This document shows positions 34,031 to 47,031 of a stretch of 64,000 nt of DNA, piece after piece. The stretch is from Mycoplasmopsis phocirhinis. Lineage in GTDB: Bacteria; Bacillota_I; Bacilli_A; Mycoplasmatales; Metamycoplasmataceae. The position numbers and the translations under genes are program-made. The stretch lies in NCBI RefSeq assembly GCF_004216495.1, contig NZ_CP034841.1:372001-436000 (forward strand), written 5' to 3'. The stretch's first letter is position 1. Each line of letters begins with the position of its first letter. The notes beneath the pieces were generated by a model, which made no database searches, had not been told where the DNA came from, and saw only the letters and a program-made list of their open reading frames with translations.

Positions 34031-35317
34031 ATGCTTTTTCCTATAATTTTTCATTTATCAATTACACCCGTTCAAACTCAATATTTTTGAATAGGTTTTT
34101 TAATAATTTACACAATTGCTTTTGGTTTAATTTGACCTAAATTTTCAATTGTGGTAATAATTGTGTTGTTGATATATTTAGTTTTATATTTTATCCGTAG
34201 GCCTAATTTTTATTTTGGTGGTATAGAATATAACATTAAAGGACGTATTGTAAAAACTTCCAATAAATATGCAATTGTTAATGTCAATAACAACAATTTA
34301 TTGGTGTATTTAAATAAATACACAACTTCTAATAAAGTTTATGTTGGTGACATAGTTGAAATAGATGGGTTTTTAGAAAAAACACAAAATAATAATTATT
34401 TTAGTTTGAGTAATAATATTCAATATTTTATACAAAAAGGTTATATAAAAACTATCAAACACCCTCAATATTCGCTAAATGCTTTTATTGAAAATTATTC
34501 AACTAATGGGGGGAAATATTTTAAAAAATATTGAAAATTAATTCTGTTTGGAATAAACACCGATTCGCAAGATATTATTCAAAACGCAATTAAAATTAAT
34601 ATTATTCATTTATTAGTAATTTCAGGTTTGCATTTTGAAATATTATTTAAATTAGCAAATAAATTAATTTATAAAATAAAGAACAAATGATTTTTTAAAA
34701 TAGTTAAATATTTCAGTTGAATTATCATATTTTATTATTTGACAATTTTAAATAATCCTATTCCAGCTTTAAGAGCATTTATAATGCATTTATTTTTGCT
34801 TTTTTCCCCTAAAAAAAGTTGACTTGCACTTGTTTTTAGTGCTTTTATCATTTTCATTTTTGATTTTAACAATATCATTACAATTAGTTTTTTACTTTCA
34901 TATTCAATTACAGTTGTTATTTTAATCACAAATAAAATATTTATTAAATATCAACTGAAAAATAAAATACTTAAATTTTTTATACTTATTTTTATTCTTT
35001 ATTTCTATATGTTTATATGGACAATTAAGATGAACGGTTTTATAAATGTTAGTGGTTTAATATATTCAATATTTTTAGCTCCAATTATTGAATTTATTTA
35101 TATTTTAAGTTTATTGTTTTGGTATAGTCCTATATTTTTAAATTGAATATATTTCGTGCTTGATAAGATAATTCTATTAGCTGCTAAATTTAGCATACTA
35201 ATACCTATATCGCTAAATATTTCGCAAAAAACTTTACTTATTTGAATGTTTTCATATACTATATTTTTACTAATTCCATTATTTTTAAGCAATAAAAGTA
35301 AAAAACAAAAAAATTAG
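34031..35317 (+). CDS. ComEC-like DNA-uptake channel, short form
   Basis: 428-residue polytopic membrane protein. Three hydrophobic segments are followed by a soluble OB-like part (INIKGRIVKTSNKYAIVNV) and then the ComEC competence domain with the hallmark HLLVISGLHFEILF and further TM helices. The C-terminal metallo-beta-lactamase domain of long ComEC proteins is absent, as in many mycoplasmas. ATG at 34031 lies nine bases after the comEA stop, so the pair is an operon. The last codons overlap the CIRCE element of dnaK. Confidence 0.82.
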
Positions 35318-35340
35318 CACTTTAATACTTTGAGTGCTAA
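35314..35340 (+). promoter_or_regulatory. CIRCE operator (HrcA site) of dnaK
   Basis: Inverted repeat TTAGCACTT-N9-GAGTGCTAA, matching the CIRCE consensus TTAGCACTC-N9-GAGTGCTAA with one mismatch. It lies 50 bases before dnaK, just upstream of a TAAAAT -10 at 35348-35353, and covers the stop codon of the comEC-like gene. Confidence 0.95.
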
Positions 35341-35368
35341 TTTATGGTAAAATAATTTTGTAAGATAA

Positions 35369-37177
<1,809 letters not shown>

Positions 37178-37183
37178 TAATTA

Positions 37184-37215
37184 AACATTAAGGATATATT
37201 TCCTTAATGTTTTAA
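37184..37215 (+). terminator. Terminator of dnaK
   Basis: Eleven-bp stem AACATTAAGGA/TCCTTAATGTT with a 6-base loop and a T-rich tail. Confidence 0.88.
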
Positions 37216-37283
37216 TTTATTTTAAACATATTATTTTTTTATGATAAATAATATAATTATTTAAATAATAATAGGAGAAAAAC

Positions 37284-40178
37284 ATGAAAATAAAAAAGAA
37301 ATTATTTTTGAATACTTTATTGCTAACATCGTTATCTTCTGTTGCAACATTAATAACAGCATGTAGCAATAATAAACCAGAAAAAATTGAAACCAAGCAA
37401 GATAGTGACAAAAAATTACTTGATGCTAAAAACGAATTAAGTAAACTAGTTCAAAGATTAAATACCCAAACATCTTTTCCGGATGCTAAATACAATGATT
37501 TAAAGAATTTAATCAATAAATTTATTGAAAAAATTGATAATTTTAATACTTTAAACACTGATGAAAAAACGACATTTATTGATGAACTTTCTAACAAAGT
37601 AGACACATTTAAAAATAGATTTGATTTAGCAGCTAAAATTAATGTGTACTTAGGTGTATTAAACCGTATTAAATCAAGCTCGGCACAATATGCTCAAAAT
37701 AGTGAATTTGAGCAACTAATTAATAATGCAAACGAATATGTTAATCAAAACACTACTAAATTACTAGATTTATCAGTTTCAAATACAGATATTATTAATT
37801 CAATTAAAGAAGTTACTAAATCACCCGCTGAATTAAATGCCAAATTTGACAAATTTAAGAATAAATATAAGCAACAAAGTGAAGAAGAATTGACTTTAAA
37901 TTCATATATCAATGCAATCAAAAACCAAATTATGTATTTAGGTCAAATTAAAAACGAAAGTTTGAAAACTGAATTAAATACAAATTTAGAACAATTTGTT
38001 GTTAAAACTCAACAAGATAATCTTTCAAGCGAACAAGTTAAAGAACTTCGCAAAGAAGCGATTATGATTTACGAGCAAAACGAGTTAAAAATTAATCAAA
38101 GTTTAACATCAGCACCTGGTCAAAATTTAAGTGTACAGGAATATTCATATGTTAATTATTTTCCAGATTATGATGTTAAAGCAACTAAAATACCTTTATA
38201 TCAAGAGACAAATGAAGCAGTGCACTATGTTGGTTTAATTGATATTATGCACCGCATGAATGGTGTTTATCAGAGTTCAAAATTTAAATTGCTTTCGCAC
38301 GAAAATAATGTCTGAACATTTAGAATAGCAGACCAAGTGAATATTAAAATAGATACACAAGCTGGCACATTTGAAACTGAATCGCCATATTTCAATAGAA
38401 TTACAAATGAGTTAAAAGGTTTAGATATTGCGCAATTTTTAAAATCTAAAAATTTCCAAACCCATTCAAATAATAAAAAAATTACTTTTGATTTAACTGA
38501 ATCGGGTCTTAAATTTATTAATAAAGATAATGATGTATTAATCCCATTATCAATATTTAACATTTTGTTTAATTCGCCAAATTACTATAACTTGTATTTT
38601 AACGGAGAGTATATTTATGGAGTTTCATTATATGTTGAAGCTGGTAGACCTAATTACGAAACAATTAAAACTAATAAATTAAATGATGCTACGCAAACTT
38701 TAAAACAAAGAGAATACAACTTTAATGTTTTAAAATTCTTGATGAATAATTTTTATGGTTTAAAAGATCGCAAATATAAAGATAAAAAATGAGAAGACAC
38801 TATTAATCAATTTGATAAAGACTTATTTTTATCAACTAATGTACAAGATAATAACCAAGCAATAATGAATTTAATTTATAGTGATTTAAAAGATCGCCAC
38901 TCTTCAGTACCTTCATTGTCATTTTATAATAAGCCAAATGTATTTCCTGATGTGCGTGCTCAAAACCAAAACACAGTTTGATTAACTAGTTATTTATCAA
39001 CTTTATTATTACAACAGCAAAAACAACAATATTTTACAGATCAAAACTTAAATGCTCGAAGTTCACTTTTTGCAGCTTATAATACAACAGCATACATTAT
39101 TCCACCCGCATTTGCAGTAGGAACTAAACGAGCAATTGAAACAGAAAATCCAAGTGCTGATACATTCATTTTATTCAAAAAATCTTTTGAATTAATTGAA
39201 CAAAATAATCAAAAACCCGAATCAACTAAAATTAAAAATGTGGTTATAGATTTATCTTTAAATGGCGGTGGTTTAACAGCTGCTCTATATAAAGCTTTAG
39301 GTTTTTTAACAAACAAACCAATTACAAATATTGAAGTTAATAAATTAAATGGCGATTTTTCAATTCAAGAATATGATGTTGATAGTAATGCTGATGATAA
39401 TTTTGAAGATCTAGATAGTTATGAAGGTAAATATAAATTCTATATTTTAACAAGCGTTAACACATTTTCATCAGCCAATATAATGGCTGGAATTGCTAAA
39501 CAAAATAATTATGCTGAAATAATTGGACATAAAAGCGGCGGTGGCGCATTTAGTATTTTACCTGTTTCTTTACCAGATGGCACAACTGTATCAATTTCAT
39601 CGGTTAATGGCAATTACACATCATCTCAACCATTTGAGCAAATAAATTCAGTTGAGCAACTAGTTGATTTAGAAGATGGAGTTAATGTAGATCCAAATCG
39701 TGAAATTAAATATTCAGATTATTATGACTTACCATACATTGATTATTTAATTAATCAATGACAAGGTATTTCAATACCAAATCCACACCGAAGTGAGACT
39801 AATTCTCAAGCTGGACAACAAGATTTAACACTAGAAAAGCAAAAAGAATATATTGATTCTTTATTTAGCCAAGACACTTATTCTATTACTTTAGCAGGTA
39901 AAGACGCAAAAAGTTTTATAGCTGATAATTATGCAATTTTACCAACAAGCAATAACAATGAAGACTATAGTTTTAATAATATTGCCAGATTAAGGCTAGA
40001 AGATTTATTTGCAAAATTAAATATTACAGGTTTTGATGCTACAAGATTGCCTTCAATTGTTGGTTTATTCATTAGAGGTGTCAATAATAACCAAGTTAAA
40101 GTAGAGGTTCCTCTATTTGAAGTAGGCCGTACTTTAGTTTCTAAAACCATTACAATTAACATTAATGCTCAAAATTAA
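37284..40178 (+). CDS. S41-family peptidase-like lipoprotein
   Basis: 964-residue surface lipoprotein (lipobox ending Cys27, LITAC). Residues 30-280 are a long helical region. The C-terminal half carries the tail-specific protease fold: KNVVIDLSLNGGG, then TSVNTFSSANIMAGIAKQ with the probable catalytic Ser, and EIIGHKSGGGAFSILPVSLPDGT with the probable Lys. Family members cleave at the C-terminus of substrates. Several TGA codons are Trp. TAGGAG precedes the ATG and a terminator follows. Exact substrate unknown. Confidence 0.87.
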
Positions 40179-40183
40179 CATTT

Positions 40184-40208
40184 AATCTAGCATGGGCTAG
40201 ATTTTTTG
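40184..40208 (+). terminator. Terminator of the S41 lipoprotein gene
   Basis: AATCTAGC/GCTAGATT stem around ATGG, followed by six T. Confidence 0.88.
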
Positions 40209-40260
40209 TATGGTCCAATAAAACTATATTAATTTATAATATCAACTAAATGGAGGAAAA

Positions 40261-41988
40261 ATGCAAAATAAAGATTATTCACAACTTTTAAAAGATTATA
40301 AAGCTAAAATTGACGAATTATCAGTTAATGATTTAAATCAAGATCAAAAAACAATTTGCAAAATGATTTTAGATAATTTGACTGACCAAAGCCAATTACA
40401 AAATGTATATCAATTTTTAATGCAAAGAGTAAAAGTTGGTTTTAGATTTGATATCGCTCCTGATATCAACAACAAAATGATTTCAATTCTTAAAATTAAT
40501 GAAGATAAATCATTTAAACTTAATGATACTCAAAGCACTAATCAAAACTCTTTAATCATAGGTGAAAACTATGATGCTCTAAAAAACTTACTGGTTGTAG
40601 AGAGAGAGAGAGAGAGCAAGGGCCTAGATTATAATTACGATGTAATTTATATTGATCCACCTTATAATACTGAATCAGCTAAAAATGATGGTAATAATTC
40701 AGCTAATGATAAAGTAAATATATCAGCATCTAAATTTATCTACCGTGATAAATTTAGTCGCAATGGCTGATTAAATATGATGAATGAAAGATTAAATTTA
40801 GCTAAGAATTTACTTAAAGAAGATGGCGTGATTTTTGTATCAATAGATGATAACGAACAAGCTTATTTAAAAGTGTTAATGGATGAGATTTTTGGTGAAG
40901 AGAATTTTATAGGTATGTTTTCAGTTGAAAATAATCCAAAGGGAAGAAAAAATTCTCGTTTTATATCAAAAACAAATGAATATTGTTTAATTTTTTCTAA
41001 AAATATAGATAAATCATATTTTATTGATACGGTACCAAAAAAATCAACAGATATGTCAAAGGATGAAAACGGAATTTATATCCACAACAGTGGGAAAAGA
41101 GTTATTGTAGGCGAAAATACATTAAATTCATTGGTTGATATTAAAAAACAAGACAAAAAATGATATTCAGTGTATTATAATAGCGAAAAAAATGACATTA
41201 AAATAATTAATTTTGAAAAAATTGACGAAATAAATGAAGATTTAATTAATAAAGGTTATAGAAGATATCATTCATTTAATAAAAATAAAATTGTTCAAAA
41301 CACTTATACACATGATACTTTTTATGAGTATTTCAAAATTGGCAAATTTGCATTTAAAAACGATAAAATTTACGAAAAACATTTTAATCAAAAAATGAGA
41401 ATAAAATCTATTTTAACAAATCAAGAATATCAAGCAATAATTGAAAATAATATTGGGCAATTTAAAATAGATTTGAAAACAACAAGTGCACAACAAGAAT
41501 TAAATACAATATTAGGAAAAGAAAAGTTTATTTTCCCTAAGAATAAAAATTTTATTTTAAATATAATAAATTTAATTCCTAACAAAAACGCCCGTATTTT
41601 AGACTTTTTCGCCGGTTCAGGCACAACTGCTCACGCAGTTTTAGAATTAAATAAAGAAGATGGTGGAAATAGAACCTTCACATTAGTTACTAACAATGAA
41701 AATAACATCGCACAGGATGTAACTTATGAAAGACTTTATAGAATAAATCATGGTTTAAGCACCAATAACGAAACCTTTGAGTGAAGCAAAAAGAATCAAC
41801 CTTACAAACAAAATCTCAATGTATTTGAATTAGAGTATAGTCCAATTAATATCGATCAAAATCAAATTAATACTCAATATTTAATTGAATTATTGAAAAA
41901 TTCTTTACTTAAATTTGGCGTTTCAAATACAAGCGACAAAGACTTAATTAACAATCTAACTAATTTATATTCTCTTGATAAAGAATAA
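40261..41988 (+). CDS. mod: Type III methyltransferase Mod1, phase ON
   Basis: 575-residue beta-class adenine methyltransferase. Catalytic motif IV is IDPPYNT (Asp132) and the AdoMet motif [12 protein letters not shown] is near residue 450; this order is typical of type III Mod. The central part (about residues 220-430) is the target-recognition region and is unlike that of mod2-4. An (AG)9 tract at 40599-40616 encodes an ERERE stretch and is in frame, so the full protein is made. TGA codons are Trp. ATGGAGGAAAAATG-type ribosome site. First gene of a mod1-mod2-mod3-mod4-res array with 11-16 base gaps. Confidence 0.93.
40599..40616 (+). repeat. (AG)9 simple sequence repeat in mod1 (in frame)
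   Basis: Nine AG units. After them the frame reads [18 protein letters not shown], joining the conserved N-terminal block to the catalytic motif. Confidence 0.97.
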
Positions 41989-42002
41989 ATAGAAAGGAAT
42001 AA

Positions 42003-43710
42003 ATGCAAAATAAAGACTATTCACAGCTTTTAAAAGATTATAAAGCTAAAATTGACGAATTATCAGTCAATGATTTAAATCAAGACCAAAAAACAATTTG
42101 TAAAATGATTTTAGATAATTTAACGGATCAAAGCCAATTACAAAATGTTTATCAATTTTTAATGCAAAGAGTAAAAGTTGGCTTTAGATTTGATATCGCT
42201 CCTGATATTAATAATAAAATGATTTCAATTCTTAAATTTAATGAAGATAAATCATTTAATCTTAATGATATTCAAAGCACTAATCAAAACTCTTTAATCA
42301 TAGGTGAAAACTATGATGCTCTAAAAAACTTACTGGTTGTAGAGAGAGAGAGAGAGCAAGGGCGTAGATTATAATTACGATGTAATTTATATTGACCCAC
42401 CATATAACACCGAAGCAGCTAAAGACGATGGTAATAATTCCGCTAATGATAAAGAAAATATATCAGCATCTAAATTTATTTATCGCGATAAATTTAGTCG
42501 CAATGGTTGATTAAATATGATGAATGAAAGACTAAATTTAGCTAAAAAATTATTGAAAGAAGATGGGGTAATTTTTGTTTCTGTTGATGATAATGAACAA
42601 GCGTATTTAAAGGTTTTGATGGATGAGATTTTTGGGGAAGAGAATTTTGTGACAAATATTGTTTGGCACAACAATGTAAAGGGTAGACAATTTGATAAAT
42701 TTATTAAAAACACATACGAAAATATTGTCATGTATTCAAAAAATATAAATAATTTAAATCTTACCAATGATAAATTAGGACCTAATACAAAATCTATTTT
42801 TAAAGATAATATAAGTTTGTATTCAAAAGGTTATCCCCTTCATAATGGGACAGCAGATTTTGACATAAATAATCGACCTAATTTATGTTATTCAATTTAT
42901 TTTAATCCGCAAACAAAAGAAGCAATTACTCGTGATGAAAAAGAAGTTGAAAACGGTAATTATTTTATAGGTAAATCCCAACGGCAAGATCTTTTAACTA
43001 AAGGTTTTTTAAGAATATTGCCAAAAATTAATGAAAAATATGGAAAACAAAGAGTTTGAAGGTGAAGTTCTAATAAATTTTTAAGAGAATACAAAAATGA
43101 ATTAATTTATGATTCTTCCGATAATTATTTTTATCAAAAGAAAAGATATTCAGATGATGGAACTAGAAAAACAAAATTTAAAAATTACATTAATATTGAT
43201 GGCGGAAGTGAAAAACCTAAATTATTATCAATTATGAATATATTAATTTTTACCAACCCAAAACCTGTTGAATTAATAAAATGAATAATAAATATTCACC
43301 CCAACAAAAACGCTCGCGTTCTAGACTTTTTCGCTGGTTCAGGCACCACCGGTCATGCTGTTTTAGAATTAAATAAAGAAGATGGTGGAAATAGAACCTT
43401 CACATTAGTTACTAACAATGAAAATAACATCGCACAAGACGTAACTTATGAAAGACTTTATCGCATAAATCATGGTTTAGGTACTAATAATGAAACCTTC
43501 GAATGAAGCAAAAAGAATCAGCCCTACAAACAAAACTTGAATGTATTTGATTTAGAATATAGTCCAATTAATATTGATCAAAACCAAATTAATACTCAAT
43601 ATTTAATTGAATTATTAAAACATTCTTTATTTAAATTTGGCGTTTCAAATACAAGCGACAAAGACTTAATTAACAATCTAACTAATTTATATTCTTTAAA
43701 TAAAGATTAA
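42003..43710 (+). CDS. mod: Type III methyltransferase Mod2, phase OFF
   Basis: Same N-terminal block (residues 1-117 nearly identical to mod1) and C-terminal block ([10 protein letters not shown] onward), with its own central region ([24 protein letters not shown]...). The (AG)8 tract at 42341-42356 shifts the frame, and translation ends after [10 protein letters not shown], before motif IV. The remaining frame, resumed with one unit more, is open to the stop at 43708-43710, so the gene is switched off and not decayed. The ATG at 42003 follows AGAAAGGAATAA. Confidence 0.92.
42341..42356 (+). repeat. (AG)8 simple sequence repeat in mod2 (out of frame)
   Basis: Eight AG units, two bases short of the in-frame state. 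Confidence 0.97.
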
Positions 43711-43724
43711 ATAGAAAGGAATAA

Positions 43725-45412
43725 ATGCAAAATAAAGACTATTCACAACTTTTACAAGATTATAAAACTAAAATCGACGAATTATCAGTCAATGATTTAA
43801 ATCAAGACCAAAAAACAATTTGTAAAATGATTTTAGATAATTTAACGGATCAAAGCCAATTACAAAATGTTTATCAATTTTTAATGCAAAGAGTAAAAGT
43901 TGGCTTTAGATTTGATATCGCACCTGATATCAATAATAAAATGATTTCAATTCTTAAATTTAATGAAGATAAATCATTTAATCTTAATGATACTCAAAGC
44001 ACTAATCAAAACTCTTTAATCATAGGTGAAAACTATGATGCTTTAAAAAACTTACTGGTTGTAGAGAGAGAGAGAGCAAGGGCGTAGATTATAATTACGA
44101 TGTAATTTATATCGATCCACCATATAACACCGAATCTGCTAAAAATGATGGTAATAATTCAGCTAATGATAAAGTAAATATCTCAGCATCTAAATTTATT
44201 TATCGTGATAAATTTAGCCGCAATGGCTGATTAAACATGATGAATGAAAGATTAAATCTAGCTAAAAAATTATTAAAAGAAGATGGCGTGATTTTTGTGT
44301 CCATTGATGATAATGAACAAGCGTATTTAAAAGTGTTAATGGATGAAATTTTTGGAGAAGAGAATTTTGTTACCTCAGCTCCATTTATTTCTAACTTAAA
44401 AGGAAGACAAGCAAACACAAATTTTGCTCTAACACACGAATATGTATTAATTTACAAAGGTGATAATTTTACTTTTGAGCATATTCCTAAAAATTTTGCC
44501 AATAATATTCTTCCAAATGTTTATAATGAAAGAATAACTGAAGTTGAGCATGATGAATACGGAGAATATGTTGCTCAAAACGAACTAGAAAATTCTAATT
44601 CAAAGTTTAACGTAAATACTCGTCCAAAATTATTTTTTACCATTTATATCAATAAAAATAAAAATGGCTACTATGCTTCTTCCAAAAAAACTAACGAAAC
44701 TATTGATGAAGTTAAACCAAGAATTAATTCTGATGGCGTACAACTTGTATGAAGATGACAAAAAAGCAAAATTGATGAAGAATCACATAATTTAAAAATA
44801 GAATTAATAAATGGGAAATGGAAAATTAAAACTAAAAAAAGAAATTTAGGTTTTTTATTTAAATCTTTAATTTTAGGTAAAACATTAAATACAGAAAACG
44901 GCAATGATTTACTTTATGGCATTATTGATAAAACAAAAAATGTTTATAAAGAATTTACAACTGCTAAACCAATTCAATTATTAAATCTTTTATTTTTAAG
45001 TACAAAGAAAAACGCCAGAGTTTTAGATTTTTTCGCTGGTTCTGGCACCACAGGTCATGCTGTGTTAGAATTAAATAAAGAAGATGGAGGAAATAGGACC
45101 TTTACATTAGTAACTAATAATGAAAATAATATTGGCTATGGTGTTACATACGAGCGTTTATATCGTATAAATAACGGTTTAGGCACTAATAATGAAACCT
45201 TTGAATGACTAAAAAAGAATCAACCTTACAAACAAAATCTCAATGTATTTGAATTAGAGTATAGTCCAATTAATATCGATCAAAATCAAATTAATACACA
45301 ATATTTGATTGAATTATTAAAACATTCTTTACTTAAATTTGGTGTTTCAAATACAAGTGAAAAAGATTTAATTAATAATTTAACTAATTTATATTCTCTA
45401 GATAAAGAATAA
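43725..45412 (+). CDS. mod: Type III methyltransferase Mod3, phase OFF
   Basis: Third copy, with shared ends and a distinct centre (TSAPFISNLKGRQANTNFALTHEYVLIYK...). The (AG)7 tract at 44063-44076 puts it out of frame; the product would end ERERARA. The downstream frame is open through DPPYN and [10 protein letters not shown] to the stop at 45410-45412. Ribosome site and spacing are the same as for mod2. Minor differences from the other copies at the N-terminus include LLQDYKTK. Confidence 0.92.
44063..44076 (+). repeat. (AG)7 simple sequence repeat in mod3 (out of frame)
   Basis: Seven AG units, two units short of the in-frame state. Confidence 0.97.
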
Positions 45413-45426
45413 ATAGAAAGGCATAA

Positions 45427-47015
45427 ATGCAAAATAAAGACTATTCACAGCTTTTAAAAGATTATAAAGCTAAAATTGACGAATTATCAGTCAATGATTT
45501 AAATCAAGACCAAAAAACAATTTGTAAAATGATTTTAGATAATTTAACGGATCAAAGCCAATTACAAAATGTTTATCAATTTTTAATGCAAAGAGTAAAA
45601 GTTGGCTTTAGATTTGATATCGCGCCTGATATCAATAATAAAATGATTTCAATTCTTAAATTTAATGAAGATAAATCATTTAATCTTAATGATACTCAAA
45701 GCACTAATCAAAACTCTTTAATCATAGGTGAAAACTATGATGCTTTAAAAAACTTACTGGTTGTAGAGAGAGAGAGAGAGAGAGCAAGGGCCTAGATTAT
45801 AATTACGATGTAATTTATATTGATCCACCATATAATACCGAATCTGCTAAAAATGATGGTAATAATTCAGCTAATGATAAAGTAAATATCTCAGCATCTA
45901 AATTTATTTATCGCGATAAATTTAGTCGCAATGGCTGATTAAATATGATGAATGAAAGATTAAATTTAGCTAAAAAATTATTAAAAGAAGATGGGGTAAT
46001 TTTTGTTTCTGTTGATGATAATGAACAAGCGTATTTAAAAGTGTTGATGGATGAAATTTTTGGTGAAGAGAATTTTGTGGCAAATCTAATCTGGCAAAAG
46101 ACAACAGCACCTAAAAACAACTCAAAACATTTTAGTATCAATCACGATTATATTTTGGTCTATTCAAAAAATAAAGATAAGTTAAATATTAATTTAGACG
46201 AAAGAACAGAAAAACAACTAAAAGAATATAAAAACAATGATAATGATCCAAGAGGTCCTTGAACGAGAATTAAATTACGTTCTCCAAAATATAATAAATC
46301 TAATGATTATGAAATTGAATATATGGGAAAAGTTTATAAACAGCCAGAAGGTTTTTCGTGAGTTGTTTCTAAAGAAACTATGGAAAAACTAATCGTTGAA
46401 AATAGAGTTTATTCAGAAGGAAATATGTTGAGAAAGAAAGCGTTTTTATGTGAATCAAAAAATGGTGTAACGCCTATCTCGATATTATTAAAAGACAAGG
46501 TTGGAATTTCGCAAACTGGAACAGAGTTATTAAGAAAAATTATCGGCAATCTCTTTGATTATCCAAAACCCGTGTCATTAATAAAATACTTGATATCAAA
46601 AATTTCTAACAAAAATGCCCGAGTTTTAGATTTTTTTGCTGGTTCAGGCACCACTGCTCACGCAGTTTTAGAATTAAATAAAGAAGATGGCGGAGACAGA
46701 ACCTTTACACTCGTTACAAACAACGAAAATAACATCGCACAAGATGTAACTTATGAAAGACTTTATCGCATAAATCATGGTTTAGGTACTAATAACGAAA
46801 CCTTTGAATGAAGCAAAAAGAATCAACCTTACAAACAAAATCTTAATGTATTTGAATTAGAGTACAGCCTAATTAATATTAATCAAAATCAAATTAATAC
46901 ACAATATTTGATTGAATTATTAAAACATTCTTTACTTAAATTTGATGTTTCAAATACAAGTGAAAAAGATTTAATTAATAATTTAACTAATTTATATTCT
47001 CTAGATAAAGAATAA
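45427..47015 (+). CDS. mod: Type III methyltransferase Mod4, phase OFF
   Basis: Fourth copy; centre (ANLIWQKTTAPKNNSKHFSINHDYILVYSKNK...) differs again. The (AG)10 tract at 45765-45784 is one unit over the in-frame state and ends translation after ERERERARA. The remaining frame is open, with DPPYN and AGSGTTAHAV, to the stop at 47013-47015. The central region is shorter than in the other copies. res begins 16 bases later, so all four share one downstream restriction gene. Confidence 0.92.
45765..45784 (+). repeat. (AG)10 simple sequence repeat in mod4 (out of frame)
   Basis: Ten AG units, one unit more than the in-frame state. Confidence 0.97.
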
Positions 47016-47031
47016 TAGAAAGGAATAAAGA

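Noticed and set aside
40599..45784. Regularly spaced short repeats as a possible CRISPR array
   Set aside because: Each is an AG dinucleotide run inside a coding gene, 1.7 kb apart, with no spacers or cas genes.
42003..47015. mod2-4 as ordinary pseudogenes
   Set aside because: The only defect in each is the AG tract length; the rest of each frame is intact and ends at an equivalent stop.
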